64,000 nt of DNA, from the NCBI GenBank assembly GCA_016801885.1, contig CM028898.1, positions 13,118,858 to 13,182,857 of the forward strand, read 5' to 3'. Positions 27,759 through 40,106 of the stretch are shown here, piece by piece. The notes below the pieces were generated by a model. The model searched no databases, had not been told where the DNA came from, and worked only from the letters and a program-made list of their open reading frames with translations. The position numbers and the translations under genes are program-made. Origin of the DNA: Toxotes chatareus (Eukaryota > Chordata > Actinopteri > Toxotidae). The stretch's first letter is position 1, and each line of letters opens with the position of its first letter.

Positions 27759-27955
27759 AGGCCTGCAACTAAAAATTATATATATCATCTATTAACTGAC
27801 CAAAGGTATTCACTTTATAATGATACAAAAGCAGCAAATAGTCAAATTTAAGAGGCTGAAATGAGCAAATGTTTGGCACTTTAGGTTGATAAATGACCAA
27901 TTAATCAATTATCAAAATGGCAGATTAATTTTCAGTCAGTCGACTAATTTGAGCA
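27759..27955 (+). repeat. Family A MITE-like repeat, copy 4 (internally shortened)
   Basis: Begins AGGCCTGCAACTAAAAATTA. The interior AAGAGGCTGAAATGAGCAAA, ACCAATTAATCAATTATC and CAGTCGACTAAT match the family, but the middle block is shortened. Confidence 0.65.
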
Positions 27956-27999
27956 ATAAAACCTATTAGGAAGACAAGCTTAAAATGGAAAAGAGAAGT

Positions 28000-28370
28000 T
28001 CAGGCAGCTCTCCAGCACAGCGCCAGTCAGAATTTTATCCATGACATATTTGGTACCACAGCCCAGCGGGTATGCAGTGACTCTGAAACACGCTCCGTCT
28101 CGCTTCCACAGCACTTCCAGGGCGGCTGCGCCCATAAATCCCTTCTAATGGTCGCTGGCGAGGGAACTTTTTAACACAGAACTTAGCAGCCACTGTTATT
28201 CACCCGTAGAGCGAGAGTCTCGGGATGATGGATGGTAATAAATATTGCACGGGGCTAACAGAGGTCCCCTCAGAGACGTTCAATTGCCTTGAGTGATAGG
28301 GTGCTGCTCAGCAACACATGAGAGGATGGCAGAGGGCAGGCTCTTCACGGGGTCGACTAACTGAGTCTGT
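28000..28370. promoter_or_regulatory. CpG-retaining regulatory-looking segment
   Basis: This segment 2.2 kb left of the main island has unusually many CpG for the left half (ACGCTCCGTCTCGC, GGGCGGCTGCGCCC, CCCGTAGAGCGAGAGTC). It may be an intronic element or secondary promoter of the leftward gene. No exon is supported. Confidence 0.3.
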
Positions 28371-29803
28371 TCAATTTCCTCTCTGGAAACACGACAGTCC
28401 CCGTTCTAAATTATAACACTGTCTCACAATGGGGGAAGGTAAGCAGGAAAAGGGACAACTTATGCCATACATGAGTCTCAACTTATGTATGGCAAGTTTG
28501 TTGGTTATGAATGAAGAACTGATTGTCTGAAGGCAAAACAAAACAAAAAAAATCGACTGTGGATTGGTAATGATTGTGAATGTACCTGGCATGTGAGGAA
28601 AAAGAACAGTGCTCAGTGTTATGACCACTTTCCTGCTGCACTTGTGACTGGAGCAGTTTAATGGAGCTTTCTGACAAGGAAGCTCTGTTGTGCTGAGCTG
28701 CCCACCATCTTAACTGCTTCCTTGACAATGGCTGACAACAGAGCAGATGTACAAGCTGCACACATCTGTAGTGGCCTTATATTCCTTCAGCCGCCCCCCC
28801 ATCCAATACATACACATGGTCACCCATGAGAGAGACAAAGAGCTCCTTTACCAAGGTCACCACCTATTCAGCTTGCAGACACAAAATAAATTGTCTTGTT
28901 GTTAACTCTGCTATATTGTGACTAACTAATATAAAACAAGCCAAGTTCTAAGATTCACATTCTTACATGATACTTTTTTATCTGTTGCACCAGGAGGATA
29001 GAAATCATCTGAGTTAACAATAACAAATGACTGACAATGTTATTTTTAGTAAGAAATGAAGATAACTCTATTTCTTCATTAATCCAACAAGTATCCTGTT
29101 GTCATATTTGCACAGTAATGAGTGAATTAATTATCCCAACAATGTGTAAGAATACTTTAGTGTGCGTAATTAACAAGTTAACACAAGGCAATTAGCAGCT
29201 CATTCATACACTGCCGGCACCTAAGAGTGGATGTAAACATAAGATGCACTTTCCTGACTAATTTTCTAAGTTTACACAGGCAGATATGGTGCTAAATCCC
29301 CATTGTAAATATCAGCTCTGTAACCACAAAACAAGATAAATGCACGCGAGTAAAATGCAGCAAAGTGTCCAGGAGTGAAAACTACAAAAAGCAGTCCATT
29401 ATTCCCCTCCAGCGGTCACATCCTGAAGCCTCCAGGGGACCATGATGGGGGCATCCCCAGAAACACGAGGACTGGGTTGGTTTCACTTGCATTTCACTCA
29501 CTTAACAACAAGAGACCGTGGAGGGATGAACATTCCTGTTCACAAGTTTCCAACTCCACGCTGTAGGCTACAGCATTTGCCCACCTGCAGACCTGCAACT
29601 CCACACTGCACCACAAAATCCTTTCAGGTGGGATTCCTCGGGGGGCAAAATGTCATCAGATGCAGGTGTCTGATCCACTGCTTTTATCATTTGTGTGTCC
29701 CTGTGATGAAAAAAAAGTTTAGGGGGAGCCTCTGATCCTCTTTAATGATGTATGACTTCTTTAAAACTCCTCTGGAGAAGTCTTAAAATTGTGCAACAAC
29801 ATA

Positions 29804-29811
<8 letters not shown>

Positions 29812-29836
<25 letters not shown>
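29812..29836 (+). repeat. Poly(A) tract, 25 A
   Basis: Pure A run with no recognisable element attached. Confidence 0.95.
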
Positions 29837-30139
29837 GGACAGACATTGTGATGCAGCGTGGAGAGCAGATGTGCTCCACTGTAATGACTTGTGTTAGAAA
29901 CACAAAAAAAAAAGAGGGATGCACAGGCTAAGCAGCAAGCAGCGCTGAAGATTACACAGGATGACGTCTTTCATAACACTATTTTGTCTACAAAAACTCA
30001 GTCAGTCGGGTCAAGTGTGAGGCATTAGAGGATTTATGCCGCAAAGAGCCTCAATGGAAAGCACAACACACACACGCAGACAATTCCACGACCACACAAC
30101 GTTCATTCTAATAATGCACTTCCTATTTTCTTTTACCCG

Positions 30140-30157
30140 ACACACACACACACACAC
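30140..30157 (+). repeat. (AC)9 microsatellite at left edge of CpG island
   Basis: Uninterrupted AC dinucleotide tract immediately left of the CpG-rich block. Confidence 0.95.
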
Positions 30158-30980
30158 TCCGTACGGGGTCTCGTTGTGTGCAAAAAAAACAATGTAGGCT
30201 GGTCTCCGCGTCTTTGCCGAATACCCTTGCACCGAAAAGGTGAGGGACACTAATGGCAGCGTTTGGAGGGAAAACGCGGACTGTTCGTGCCCACATTTGA
30301 CAGTTAGACCGTGTTTTGCGTGGTCAGAAGTAATGCCCCTGTGCACACAACCCACCCGACCATCCATTCGCCCCCCCCCCATCTTCATGGCGCAGTAAGG
30401 TGGACACACATGGCCAGAGCCGTATGCGGACCTGAAACCCGACGGCAGCCCAGTCCTCACTAACTCTCCCGTTCGAAACACAAAACTGGATCAAACAGCG
30501 GAAAACAGCGGTGCTGCGGTTGCCTCTGCGATGCGGTCTTACCTGGATGAACGATGTCTAATCGCAAGTTGAGAAGCCGACTTTTTTTTTTCTAGGCACA
30601 CGGCGGCGGCGGCAGCATCATCCGCTCCGGGGAGAAATGTTTCATGTGAAGATTTGGAGTAATTCTGATTCCACCTTATTAATCCTCCGTGCGCTGCAAA
30701 AGCGGCTTCTGGTGGGGTGTTTTTTTTGGGGGGGAAGAAACGACCGGAGAGAGAGGAGTGATTACCGAACAGGGTTTAGGCTACAATGTGCTGATACGCG
30801 TCCTTGTTTATTAAAATACGGCCGAGCGTAAACGCCGAGTAGGTGTCTGTCTAACTGTTTCACTGCTTTATTTTTTTTCCCTCTCCCTCTCCCCCCCCAC
30901 ACCCCCTTCTCTCTTTGGCTGTAGTCTAACTCTTCGTTTTTTATCAAGGCGGGGTCTTGGGTCGTTTAAACCAATGACAT
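30150..30980 (-). promoter_or_regulatory. CpG-island promoter of an unidentified leftward gene
   Basis: This is the longest CpG-rich stretch in the window; 30481-30640 alone holds 14 CpG in 160 bp, against near-depletion elsewhere. GC-box-like GGCGGGG lies near 30950 and a CCAAT on the plus strand near 30971. No TATA box is evident, as usual for CpG promoters. A good minus-strand splice donor inside the island (30542-30541) suggests leftward transcription. I see no coding sequence, so this is a promoter plus 5' UTR at most, and a bidirectional promoter is possible. It splits the window into two large gene-poor halves. Confidence 0.55.
30543..30640 (-). other. Candidate noncoding first exon with consensus donor CAG|GTAAGA (5' limit arbitrary)
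   Basis: On the minus strand the sequence ends CGTTCATCCAG before GTAAGACC, a near-consensus donor within the CpG island. The exon would include the CGG-repeat segment at 30601-30613. Its only ATG frame is a few codons long (ATG ATG, a proline run, then stop), so it would be 5' UTR. The transcription start cannot be placed, and 30640 is only a working limit. The spliced partner must lie far to the left, outside the window. Human synteny (CTBP2 on the same side of MMP21, same strand) makes ctbp2 a weak candidate. Confidence 0.35.
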
Positions 30981-30984
30981 AAAC

Positions 30985-31063
30985 CAAGAAGAAGAAGAAG
31001 CCCGCCCCCCTCCACCTCCTCCTCCTCCACCACCGCCACCAACCACACACACACACACACACA
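30985..31063 (+). repeat. Compound simple repeat: (AAG)n, CCT/CAC-rich, (CA)10
   Basis: AAG triplets at 30985-31000, pyrimidine-rich CCTCCT/CCACCG at 31002-31040, then CA repeat 31044-31063. It flanks the right side of the CpG island. Confidence 0.9.
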
Positions 31064-31428
31064 TTCGGCTCACATGGTTAGCAGAAATGATGTGGACAAA
31101 TGGGAAATTTGCTTTTATTCTTAGGAATGACCATGTCTTTTATTTCAGCAGTTTCATTTTTTTTTCTATCAGAAAATCACCTTATCTGGGTCACTTCACC
31201 CAAATCACAAAATATTTTCTCACTTAACCCTTTTTCATGTGCCAAAGCTTTAATGATAATCCCTCTTTCTGCTAGAAACACAATAAAAAGAGGTGAAAGG
31301 GTTCTTATTTGTGGTGTTCTCAGCACTGAAGGACATCTGAAAAGAAAATAACTTTTCAGAAATTATCTCCCTCTTACTCTGGATAATCCACAAATCTTAT
31401 TCTTAACGGTTTTCTGTGAAACTTCTTT

Positions 31429-31457
31429 AAAAAAAACAAAAAAAAAAAAAAAAAAAA
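31429..31457 (+). repeat. Poly(A) tract with one C
   Basis: A8-C-A20 run followed by CGGTCGAC. No upstream retroposon body recognised. Confidence 0.95.
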
Positions 31458-32275
31458 CGGTCGACACTGAGGCTTGTGGCTTATTCAGAGAATGTGAGAC
31501 ACTGAAAAGCATGTTGCTATTGAGTTTTTCAAATGTAATTTTTCAGTCCTTTAAAGCTGTGCTAATCTGTAGCTTTTATGTCAACATTGGGTCAAATGAC
31601 TGTGTGTAATGTGCTTGTACAGAGAATTAGCACCCAACTCTGACGTTCCCTTTAGCGCTGGAGAGCATTGTAGTATCTTTAAGCTCATTGTTTTGGTTTC
31701 TTGGCTGTATATTCCGCCCGCCCCCACTGACGGGGTTGGAGGCAGAAGTTGTAGAGATGGATGTCTCAAAAACCAAGCGAATAAAATCAAAATTGTCTGC
31801 ACCAGCAGATAAAAGTATAAGGTTAAGTGAGAAAATATGGTGTGATCTGGCTAAACAGACACTTTGAAACGCTTATAATATCTCCACGTGGAATTATATA
31901 TGTGCCAGTAGTTTTCAAGTCCACAGTGAATCTATCTATAATTTATGGTATAGCTTTAACATAATACTCAGATGTTATAGGGGTCTGTACAAGCCTGTGA
32001 TATTTGTCTTTCAGTCCATTAAATTGTACATATAATTAATGGTTCTCCTTCGAACTAATCACAGCAGGATGCTGCTGAATGAAAGCTCATAAAATGACAG
32101 CAAAGTGAGTGAGCCTTGTAGTTGTAAGGAGAGATGTACTCACATTTCCTGTGTTCAGTAAGTTTGTGTGCAGGGAGTATTCTTCAAAGAGGATGGTTTG
32201 TACAAATCTTGTCTACCTGATATTGATTAAGTTCGGAGTTCCTTTGATTTCTCTACAGTGATTAATCTGCAAGTA

Positions 32276-32640
32276 GTGCTGTGGTTTCTTTAAGGGCAGA
32301 CAGTTTGATTTAGGAATACTAAATACAGTTGTTTGCAAAAGTTTGGCCTCAGATCTTCATTAACTCGTCAGAACTTAATTAACTCATCCGGACTTGCAAG
32401 GCAGGTCAAGAATCATCATTAGGAACTCTCGACTGATGACAGTTCCAAAGCTTTTAAATTGTCTGACTCGTCAAACCTTGTGGTAGCACTCAACAAGCAC
32501 TGGCTCCTCTAACTAACTGACTGAGGATCTGAAAATGAAGCTATTTGAGGCCTACAAAGCAAAGCAGGGAAGGCTATAAAAAGATATCAGCGCACTTCCA
32601 GCTTGCAATGTTCACCGTCCAAAGTGTAATTTAGAAATAG
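32276..32640 (+). mobile_element. Decayed Tc1/mariner-like fragment (helix-turn-helix remnant)
   Basis: GAGGATCTGAAAATGAAGC to about 32633 translates, with one frame change near 32560, as EDLKMKLFEAYK then EGYKKISAHFQLAMFTVQSVI and stop. This resembles the N-terminal DNA-binding region of Tc1-like transposases (GYKKIAK...). The catalytic DDE part is absent. TTGTTTGCAAAAGTTTGG at about 32326 may belong to the same element. Confidence 0.4.
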
Positions 32641-35164
32641 TAGTTAAGGGTAACTGCTGCTGCTTTGTGCATACTGGACTCACCTGTGCATGACTGATGT
32701 GACAAGACCATATAACATAGCACATGACCCCTATTGCTTTGTGAATGCCTGAGGTCACAGATGACGTCACATGACTGATTTTAGTGTCCTCTTTAGGAAC
32801 TTGTTGCACAAAGAACAAGCATTGATCCACGTCGTCACATTGATCAATGAGGGGTTTGCCTTTTACATACATTTAACAGCACGGCTCTGTTACAGGAGCA
32901 GCAACAGTTGCTTTCTGCATTTCATTTTCAGTCTCATTTCTGCACTTTGCACAGTAACTCTGTGAGGTCAAGTAAATGGCAGCAGACTGTGTGAAGTGCC
33001 AGTCAGGGTACTCAGTGAATTCAATTATCTATATCCCATTTTCCACTTTTCATTTCTATATTCTGCCTGGCCTCCATATGCTCTTTTCATTGATCTGTCC
33101 ATCAACTATTGTCCACCTTTCGTCAGAACAGTAGTTACATGTGGGGGGGGGTCCTGCATATAGAACAAAAAGACAACCAGCCCCTCAATGGGATAATTAT
33201 GCAGAAAATTGATGTGGTGAAATTGTGTTCCTGAATCTCACTTTTTTATTGATGTTTGGGACTGATTGTATATTGTTTACAAAAATAGGTGATTTAAGAT
33301 ACTCTGTGTTCACATAAGACAAAAAAAGGGAAAAAAAAGATAGCTTTTATGTAGGGCAACAGCATTTAGATGACCTTTAAAGCACCATCTTCTTCTTCAT
33401 TGTAAAAATGGTCCACATGTTGAGAAACACAAAAGCAGCTAATGTAATCCATGTGAAGAAAAAAGAGGTAATCTTTTCAACTCCCACTGCTCATATGCTT
33501 TCTGGGAATATTCTCTGTTTCTCAACTAAGATCTGGAGTTAAATCAAAGCCAGCAATAATTCTTCATTCTCTTTTAATTTCAAACCAAATAACGAACCTT
33601 TTCACCTGTTTTACTTTAAGCCAAAATCATGGAATTGATGAACATGAAGAGTGCAGATTTCTTTTTAAACAACACCGTCAGCAAGCTAGAAAGTGCTTTA
33701 TTATTCTCTTAAAATGCAAAACCATCGCTGCATGTGCCCTGCAGTCCACATTCAATCCACTGCTGCATCAACATAAAACATCTCAGTGGAGATGGAGAAG
33801 AGTCTCGAGTGTTGAAAGGATTTGTGCCATCCTATTAGAAGAGGAGGTGTGGGTTCAGTGTAACGCGGTTTCAGACCTTCTCATTTTGAACTCTGACCCC
33901 AATCTCCATACTCACAAATTCACGGGCAGAGCTGAGCAACATATTATCCACACCGCGGTCTCTGAAGACACACATCTATCAATCTCCAGATGAATTATTG
34001 AAGGCACACAACCCCCTCCATGTTTGTTACATGGGCTGGAATTAGTGGCTGCTCCAGAGTATAAGGACCATGTTGCATTAGAATTCGAGGGGCGAATATG
34101 TTCAAATTTTGCTTGTGCTGTGTAGCCTAGTCATTTTTCTCCTTGTCAATTCCCCTCTTATACCTCAGTTTCATTCCCTTGGCACTCTGCTCCCACCCTG
34201 CAGGATCTTATCAAAACAATTTCTTCTCCACATACTCTGCTCAGGCACTATTTTGATGTGCTGGCTCAAAGCTCTGCTTTCCTTTTCTTGGTTACTTATA
34301 ACAATTCAATTTCGCAGGTTTTTTCTTTTGGTTGAATTTGTAGAAAATAACATAATCACAGTGTTACAGGGCACAGAAACATGTAACATTTTTCTTTTTT
34401 GAATCACTCCTCTTCACCAATGTCACAGCATGCCCCAGCGATGCCCCAGCGATGGCCCCCCACAATGATGCAGCGTTTGAGGCTGTTGCAGAGGTCAGTG
34501 TGCCACAATGACTTCATCTCCCCTGCTCAGAGGCTGAAACATACCCAGCATGCATGAAGGCTGCACACACACACAGTCTACTCTTTTTTGCTAATGAGGA
34601 GGCAGGGCCTCACCGTGCAGGGATAAAGAGGGGGCGAACAGCTCAGACCCCCAATGGGTCCGCTTGAACTTGTGAAATAGGATTGACACCACACTCAAAA
34701 TGAGCTCCCACCATGTCGGAACAGCAGACTGAGGCCCCCCAGGAGGCTAAGTTGAATCAATTCTCCTAATGATGTTTGTAATTTAGGAGGCTAATGACAT
34801 GCACTATGAACTGGAAGATTATGTCTTGGAGATGCCTCTCGGAGTCAAGTGTTAGAATAAATGCCTCAGAGCATCACAGACATACACAGAATGTGGAGAC
34901 AAATATTCAAATCCTAGAGATACAGCAGTTTAGCGGTTGGGTGAACAGACTTCTTTGATGAAAAGTCTGTTTGTATATATCATAGTAGAAAAAGTGGTTG
35001 GAGTCACTGGGTCACAAGTGTTCTTAAGTAAATTGCAAGATAGGAATCAATCCTGCAGGTGTCTGAATGTCGATCATTAAAATGTTATAGGTCTTAGCTT
35101 TATACATAGCTAAAATCTAGTTATTTTAATTCATACACCTTATTTGTTTTGGTATTTCTGGGAT

Positions 35165-35575
35165 TGAAGTCTCAAGTCTATCAAAGTCTTTGACAGGTTA
35201 AGCCTCAAGTCACACTACTTATGGTAGTCAAGTTCAAATCGAGTCTCAAGTCCTAATTTCTCTGACTCACAATAGTAATGATTTAGTGCTCTACTTTTCT
35301 AAAGTTGGGACAACTGTGAGGGGCAGTTTAAGAAAGAATGTTCAAATCTGAGGCATCAGAGGCTGAAATATGTCAAGCTCCAAAAACACTGTATTCCATC
35401 ATGCAACTATTCAAGTCAATTTCTCAGACTTGAGAAAGTTCCCCCTGTGACCCTCAAGTGGCAAAGAATACATTAAAACAGTTTTCAGTCTGAGCAGAAG
35501 TCCCCATGACCAGTAAAAGAACTAATTGGTACAGCCCCTGTTTAAGTCTGACTTAAGTCCAAATCTCAAGTCCAT
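35165..35575. repeat. Degenerate CAAGTC-rich interspersed repeat
   Basis: Repeated AAGTCTCAAGTC / CTCAAGTCC units at 35165-35255 and again at 35540-35575 resemble a common fish repeat built of (C/A)AAGTC words. The middle part is less clear, so this may be two fragments. Confidence 0.4.
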
Positions 35576-36109
35576 GATTTGTGAATTGAAGAAATTTGGC
35601 TTGCAGGTTAGGATGACTGCAATTTGTTTTTAAGGTTGTGAGGAGTAAATACTGTGGGATTTAACAGATGTTTTGTATCCCCCGCTAGATTTGGCCTGGA
35701 GTACTCTTGAGCTGCTAATTTTGTTTTCACCCTTCGGGCGTACTGAAGCCTGCTTCCTGTGGGATGAGGACGTCTCTTATTGTAGAAGATGTTAAGTGCT
35801 GTGTGTATGTGGTTTTTATGGATGAACAAATGTAGATGTGCACACACGTGTCCCTGCATGAACGTGTACATATCTGTCTTGTGTGTGGCAACAACGCCAA
35901 ATATTTATGCAAGAGCAACCACATAGGAGGCATGGCGACAGTACGCAGCATGATATGCGTACGCAACATGTTGATATGATTACTCCACAGGCTGCTCCCT
36001 GTGTTTTAGGCTGGTCATTAACAACCTATTTGAAGACTTTGTCAATAGGTGCCAAGACAACAAGAAGCAACATCGCCCCCTCCGTGCTCAACATCCTCCC
36101 CCCTCCCAT

Positions 36110-36490
36110 ACACTTGCCTTTCTTTTCTCTCATTAATATGGAAATGAGTCGCTCATTGTTGTTAGTAGGGAAGAAAGCTGTCATGTCTTTGGTGACAGTC
36201 TCAATGGATGTGTTTGGATTGCAGGGCTTGCTGTTTTCCAAGAGCATGTCTTATCTTTGTTTAGGCAGCGAATCAAAAATGTAAACATCACTTCATTAGC
36301 ATCTGTCAGGAAGCTTAACGCTATGATTTTTAATACATGGCTAAACCCTCTGAATAGGCAAACAGGCCTCATTATTCTGTCTCTTCTTTTATCTCCACTT
36401 TGTGTAGTAGTTAATTTCTCAAAGGGAAACTTACTTAATCTTCTGCATTTGCTGGTGAAAGCCATGTTGTGCAGCTCTGCTTTCTCCCTC
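36110..36490. promoter_or_regulatory. Possible conserved noncoding element
   Basis: Non-repetitive, includes CTTATCTTTG (GATA-like), a GTAAACATCA forkhead-like core and TAGTTAATTTC. Overlapping short frames on both strands have no protein similarity I recognise. It lies about 5.5 kb upstream of the CpG-island promoter. Confidence 0.25.
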
Positions 36491-37630
36491 TGCTAGAACA
36501 CAATTTACCAGATTTGTTTTAGTTGTACTTTTTCTGCTGGTAGGCGGTTACTTTTATACTTTTTCTCCTGTGCAGAGAAAAAAAAAAAAAAAAACATAGA
36601 TTATTTTTTCAGTCTGATGAAAAGCAGATCCAAAAAGAATTTCTGCTTTGGAAAAGTCAGAAAATGAATAAAACATAAATTACATGCACTGTTCTTAACC
36701 ATTAAGAGGGATCAAAGAGGCTTGTGTTCTGGCCAATCACTGGTGTTATCAGCATCACACTTCAGCGACTTCATCAACACTTTCTCCACACCCAGCATTT
36801 ACTTCAAGTATACCTGCACATTGTGGAGTGATATTATAATTACTGGGACATGACGAAAAGCAGCCAAGATTAAGTAAATGTAGCTACTTATGTCAATTAA
36901 GTGCTTTGTTTACATCCAGGTTTGCCTGTTTCAGGGGTACATAAGCGTCAGACCTCAATGGAGTCATATTTCCTGCTTCTCAAAAGGATTCGAGCACCGT
37001 ATGGGCTCTGTAGGCGTCATCAGTGGGCTGTTTTTGCAGCTGCAATCTCCTAGAGTTCATCACTAAGCTGGACCCCCTCAGATTGGGTCATATTTGAAGA
37101 TAAATATATGCTACAGGCCAAAGTTTTCCCAAAAAACAGAGAGAGATGCGGTGACAGAGATGTACAAAGGAGTACTGAGAGGATGTGATAGATTTAAGTG
37201 AGTAAATGTCATCTGCTCCTCAGGGAGGAATGTGGAATAATAGGCTGTGATTTGAGCTGCACACTCAAAGTGTCAAAGCGTCAGGTCAGTCTGTGAGTTT
37301 ATCTTGAACAAAGGGGACAAAGATCAATGATTACATGCTTCTGGGTGATTGTGACAAGTTTCAATGCTGCTCTTGTTGAGCACATTTTGAATTTTAATAG
37401 GAATATATGAAGAAGATCCATTGAAGATTAGAGAAAGTTAGTGGCATGGTGTCTAGAAATATTAATTCTGTCTACTAAAAATCACATTCGTTTACAACTA
37501 ATTTGCAACAGCAAATAAGTTGAAATGCATGCTTATATTTTGAGTTTGGATAAGCTTAGGGAAACATTGTGGTCTACACTAATACAGAAAAAGTTCACAG
37601 TGACTTCAGACATGACAGGCTCACGTGTAA

Positions 37631-37720
37631 CTAAAACCACAATCTTTCCCTGTCCTTAGCCAAGGTACTTTCATTGCCTAAACATAACCACAGGCGGGAC
37701 TGTGGACACAAACTCTGGTA
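37631..37720. repeat. Possible teleost repeat fragment
   Basis: AACCACAATCTTTCCCTGTC, TTGCCTAAACATAACCAC and GGGACTGTGGACACAAACTC resemble a dispersed fish repeat built on CCTAAACCTAACCA words. Assignment is from memory of the word pattern. Confidence 0.35.
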
Positions 37721-40082
37721 CACCTACCTTCCACCATGAATATATCCTGCCATTAATAAATAGAGTGTTTATTAATTCAAAGAAAAAACATCTTGATAAA
37801 TCACTGATGAATTATCCAGAACACTCCATGTCAGTAAAAGAAAACTTTCAAACTCAGTTACCTGTACCTCTGAGTGGAACTGTGCCGCAGGTGTCTTGTA
37901 GAATTTTAACTTGACATCCGCCAGCCAGTCAGAAACAAGTGTTCTCCATGGCCAACACTTACACAACTGAAAGACAAATATAATTGTTGTCACAGTAATC
38001 AGAAATCCATGGCTTTGTCACACTTAAACAAAGAATCGACGACTTGGTCCACATTGATTAGCTGGAGCTGCCATCCTGTGAAAAGAATGCAACTCAGATG
38101 TAATTATGTACAAGAGTCCTCTCAGATAGATTTTTTCCCCCCTTTTAAATCACTACAGACTTTTGTTGCATTCCTAATTGTCTATTCAGAAGTTGTTCCA
38201 ATTGCTGAAGTGCCTTTATGTGAAACCAGGGAGAGGAGGGAAAGGGATGAATGTGCGTGTAAGGTTTTTACATTTGTATTCCTCTATCCATCTCCCTTTT
38301 TGTCAGAACAGTTTCATTTCCATGTCAGTGATTTATGTAGGGAGATAGGAAAGAGCCTGTTAATGGGATATTCCTTTTGCTCTCCTCATGAACAACAACA
38401 TGTCAAAATAAAGCTAAAAACCAAAGCCAAATGCTTGCCGAGGGAACAAATTAGGTCTTGTGGCAATATTGCAAACAAACAAAAAAAAAAAGACAAGAAA
38501 AAAAAAGAGCTTTTCCATCATACCCCTCTAAACTCATAAACATCCACGCATCTTAGATTTGATGCGCATCTTCTCATTTAAAAACACTGGGCTGTAATTG
38601 AAACATATGCCTTTTCAAACCTGAATATTTTACCTTGGAAACACACTGGACCATTTCAGTTAAGATGAAACAACACACCATAATTGAATACAAACCTATT
38701 TTCGGATATTGCCAATAAGCTAAATTACTGTGCAAAATACAATATATGGCTTTTGTTGTACAAGTCTGATTATCTTTTTTTGCAGACAACTTGCTGGAAA
38801 AGGTCAATTTTCTTTAAGATATAAGGATCCTAACTCATGGAGCTCTCATTTTCTCCTTTGGTTAAAATGATACCTCTGGCTGAAAACACGTCTGGCACAA
38901 CATTTTTTAAAAAGTTTTGTAAGTTTTTGTTTCAGTGTTTTCATGTCTTTTACAGTCTACAATTTTTTTTTAACTTTGCCATAAATTCTTTAGTCACAAG
39001 TTTTCACCTCCCTGCACCTCCTATGTTGTTTTATGTGTCCCTTATCCTTTGTGTTCTAGGAACGTTTCAGGCAGTGATATATGTTTTTTTGGTAGTGCAA
39101 GTTTATTTTGGATGAAGAAAGAGAGGAACCAGCAACTGCTTCCCCAGTCTGACTAATCTGACTGGGCTGATATCTTTTTTGCAGTTTTCCTGGAGGTGGA
39201 GCGGAGTGCCTCAGATGCTTGCGGGTGGCGCTGACAGAATCTGAAGTGGGTCATCCACTAACCTCAGCCCCCTGTAGTACGGTGGGGTCTGGGCCAGAGC
39301 AGAAGGGAGCGGTGTCCTACTGAGACACTGAGTCTGGTCTGGAGGTAATGGGCAGAAGGGAAAAAGAGCTTTGCCTGTGGCGTGGCACAAAATGAATTAC
39401 TGCCATCTTTCTGCTCCTCTGCCTCACAGTGAGAGGAGAGTCTGGAGGGCCAGATAACAAGGGCACAGAACCACAAACTAAAGCAAAATGGAGAACTGCC
39501 CAAGAAAAAAAAAAAGCTGTCTGGCAGAGTTAATATCATGTCATTTATGATGATTTGGCTGAACGTATGATGAGGTCATTCTCATTTCAGTGTTAATGTC
39601 CGCCCAGACAGTGGGGCAGGGTGGTAGCAATGACTGGAAAATTTTATTTTATTTCTTAGCTCCCTTTCTTCTCATTTAGGGTAACAGAACATGGTATGAG
39701 TCTTTTTTTCCAGTGGTGTGTTACAACAGTCTTGGAACAGGATGATAAGATTGTTGGACGCTAAAACTGCTCCACAATGCAGACAGAGCTGGATGCAGAA
39801 CAACAGCATGTCATACAACTTTCATATCTAGATTTCATGCAACATGAGCAACCGAGTGAAATAAATAACAAAGCCTCCATGCTAGCCAATTGTTGTGCCA
39901 CATTCTGTCTTTATGTGTCAGACGTTTGCACAAGTACAAAGAATAAATCAACCTATACAACAACCTGCCACCTGTATTGTACTCATCAAGGTTTTCTCCC
40001 TTTCCACCATGCATATGTACAAGTTCATCTAGGTAGCTGAGCATCTATGGGGTGATCAGAGTAATTTCCTATAAACATGATT

Positions 40083-40106
40083 TGAATTTCCTCAGGGATC
40101 AATACT
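40083..40106 (+). mobile_element. Possible second LINE2-like 3' tail (degenerate)
   Basis: GAATTTCCTCAGGGATCAATA resembles the same L2-type 3' end as at 58515-58564 but lacks the AAAGT and simple-repeat tail. A chance match is possible over so short a stretch. Confidence 0.35.

Larger units (their letters stand above)
1..30540 (-). other. Gene-free 30 kb, possible first intron of the leftward gene
   Basis: No open frame here resembles a known protein, and none shows exon-like flanks that I could defend. Content is AT-rich single-copy-looking DNA, CA/TG/CT microsatellites, five recognisable interspersed-repeat copies, and islands with homeodomain, forkhead and RFX-like motifs that resemble conserved regulatory elements. 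If the donor at 30541 is real, the whole stretch is intronic. Short noncoding or microexons could have been missed. Confidence 0.4.

Noticed and set aside
30011..30481. 156-codon frame in the CpG island, minus strand
   Set aside because: GC-rich DNA lengthens random frames; it runs through a CA repeat (VCVCVC) and lies just past the donor, inside the presumed intron.
1..30540. CTBP2 or RIBEYE coding exons
   Set aside because: No frame matches the CtBP dehydrogenase domain or the long RIBEYE A domain, so the CTBP2 idea rests only on human synteny.
30578..30620. Plus-strand acceptor-like T-run with CTAG before the CGG repeat
   Set aside because: No downstream coding frame or donor supports a plus-strand exon; the minus-strand donor is the better reading.
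38009..38539. Longest open frame in the window, 176 codons, plus strand
   Set aside because: No recognisable domain, lysine run from an A-rich tract, no promoter or splice context. Length is within chance for 64 kb of AT-rich DNA.
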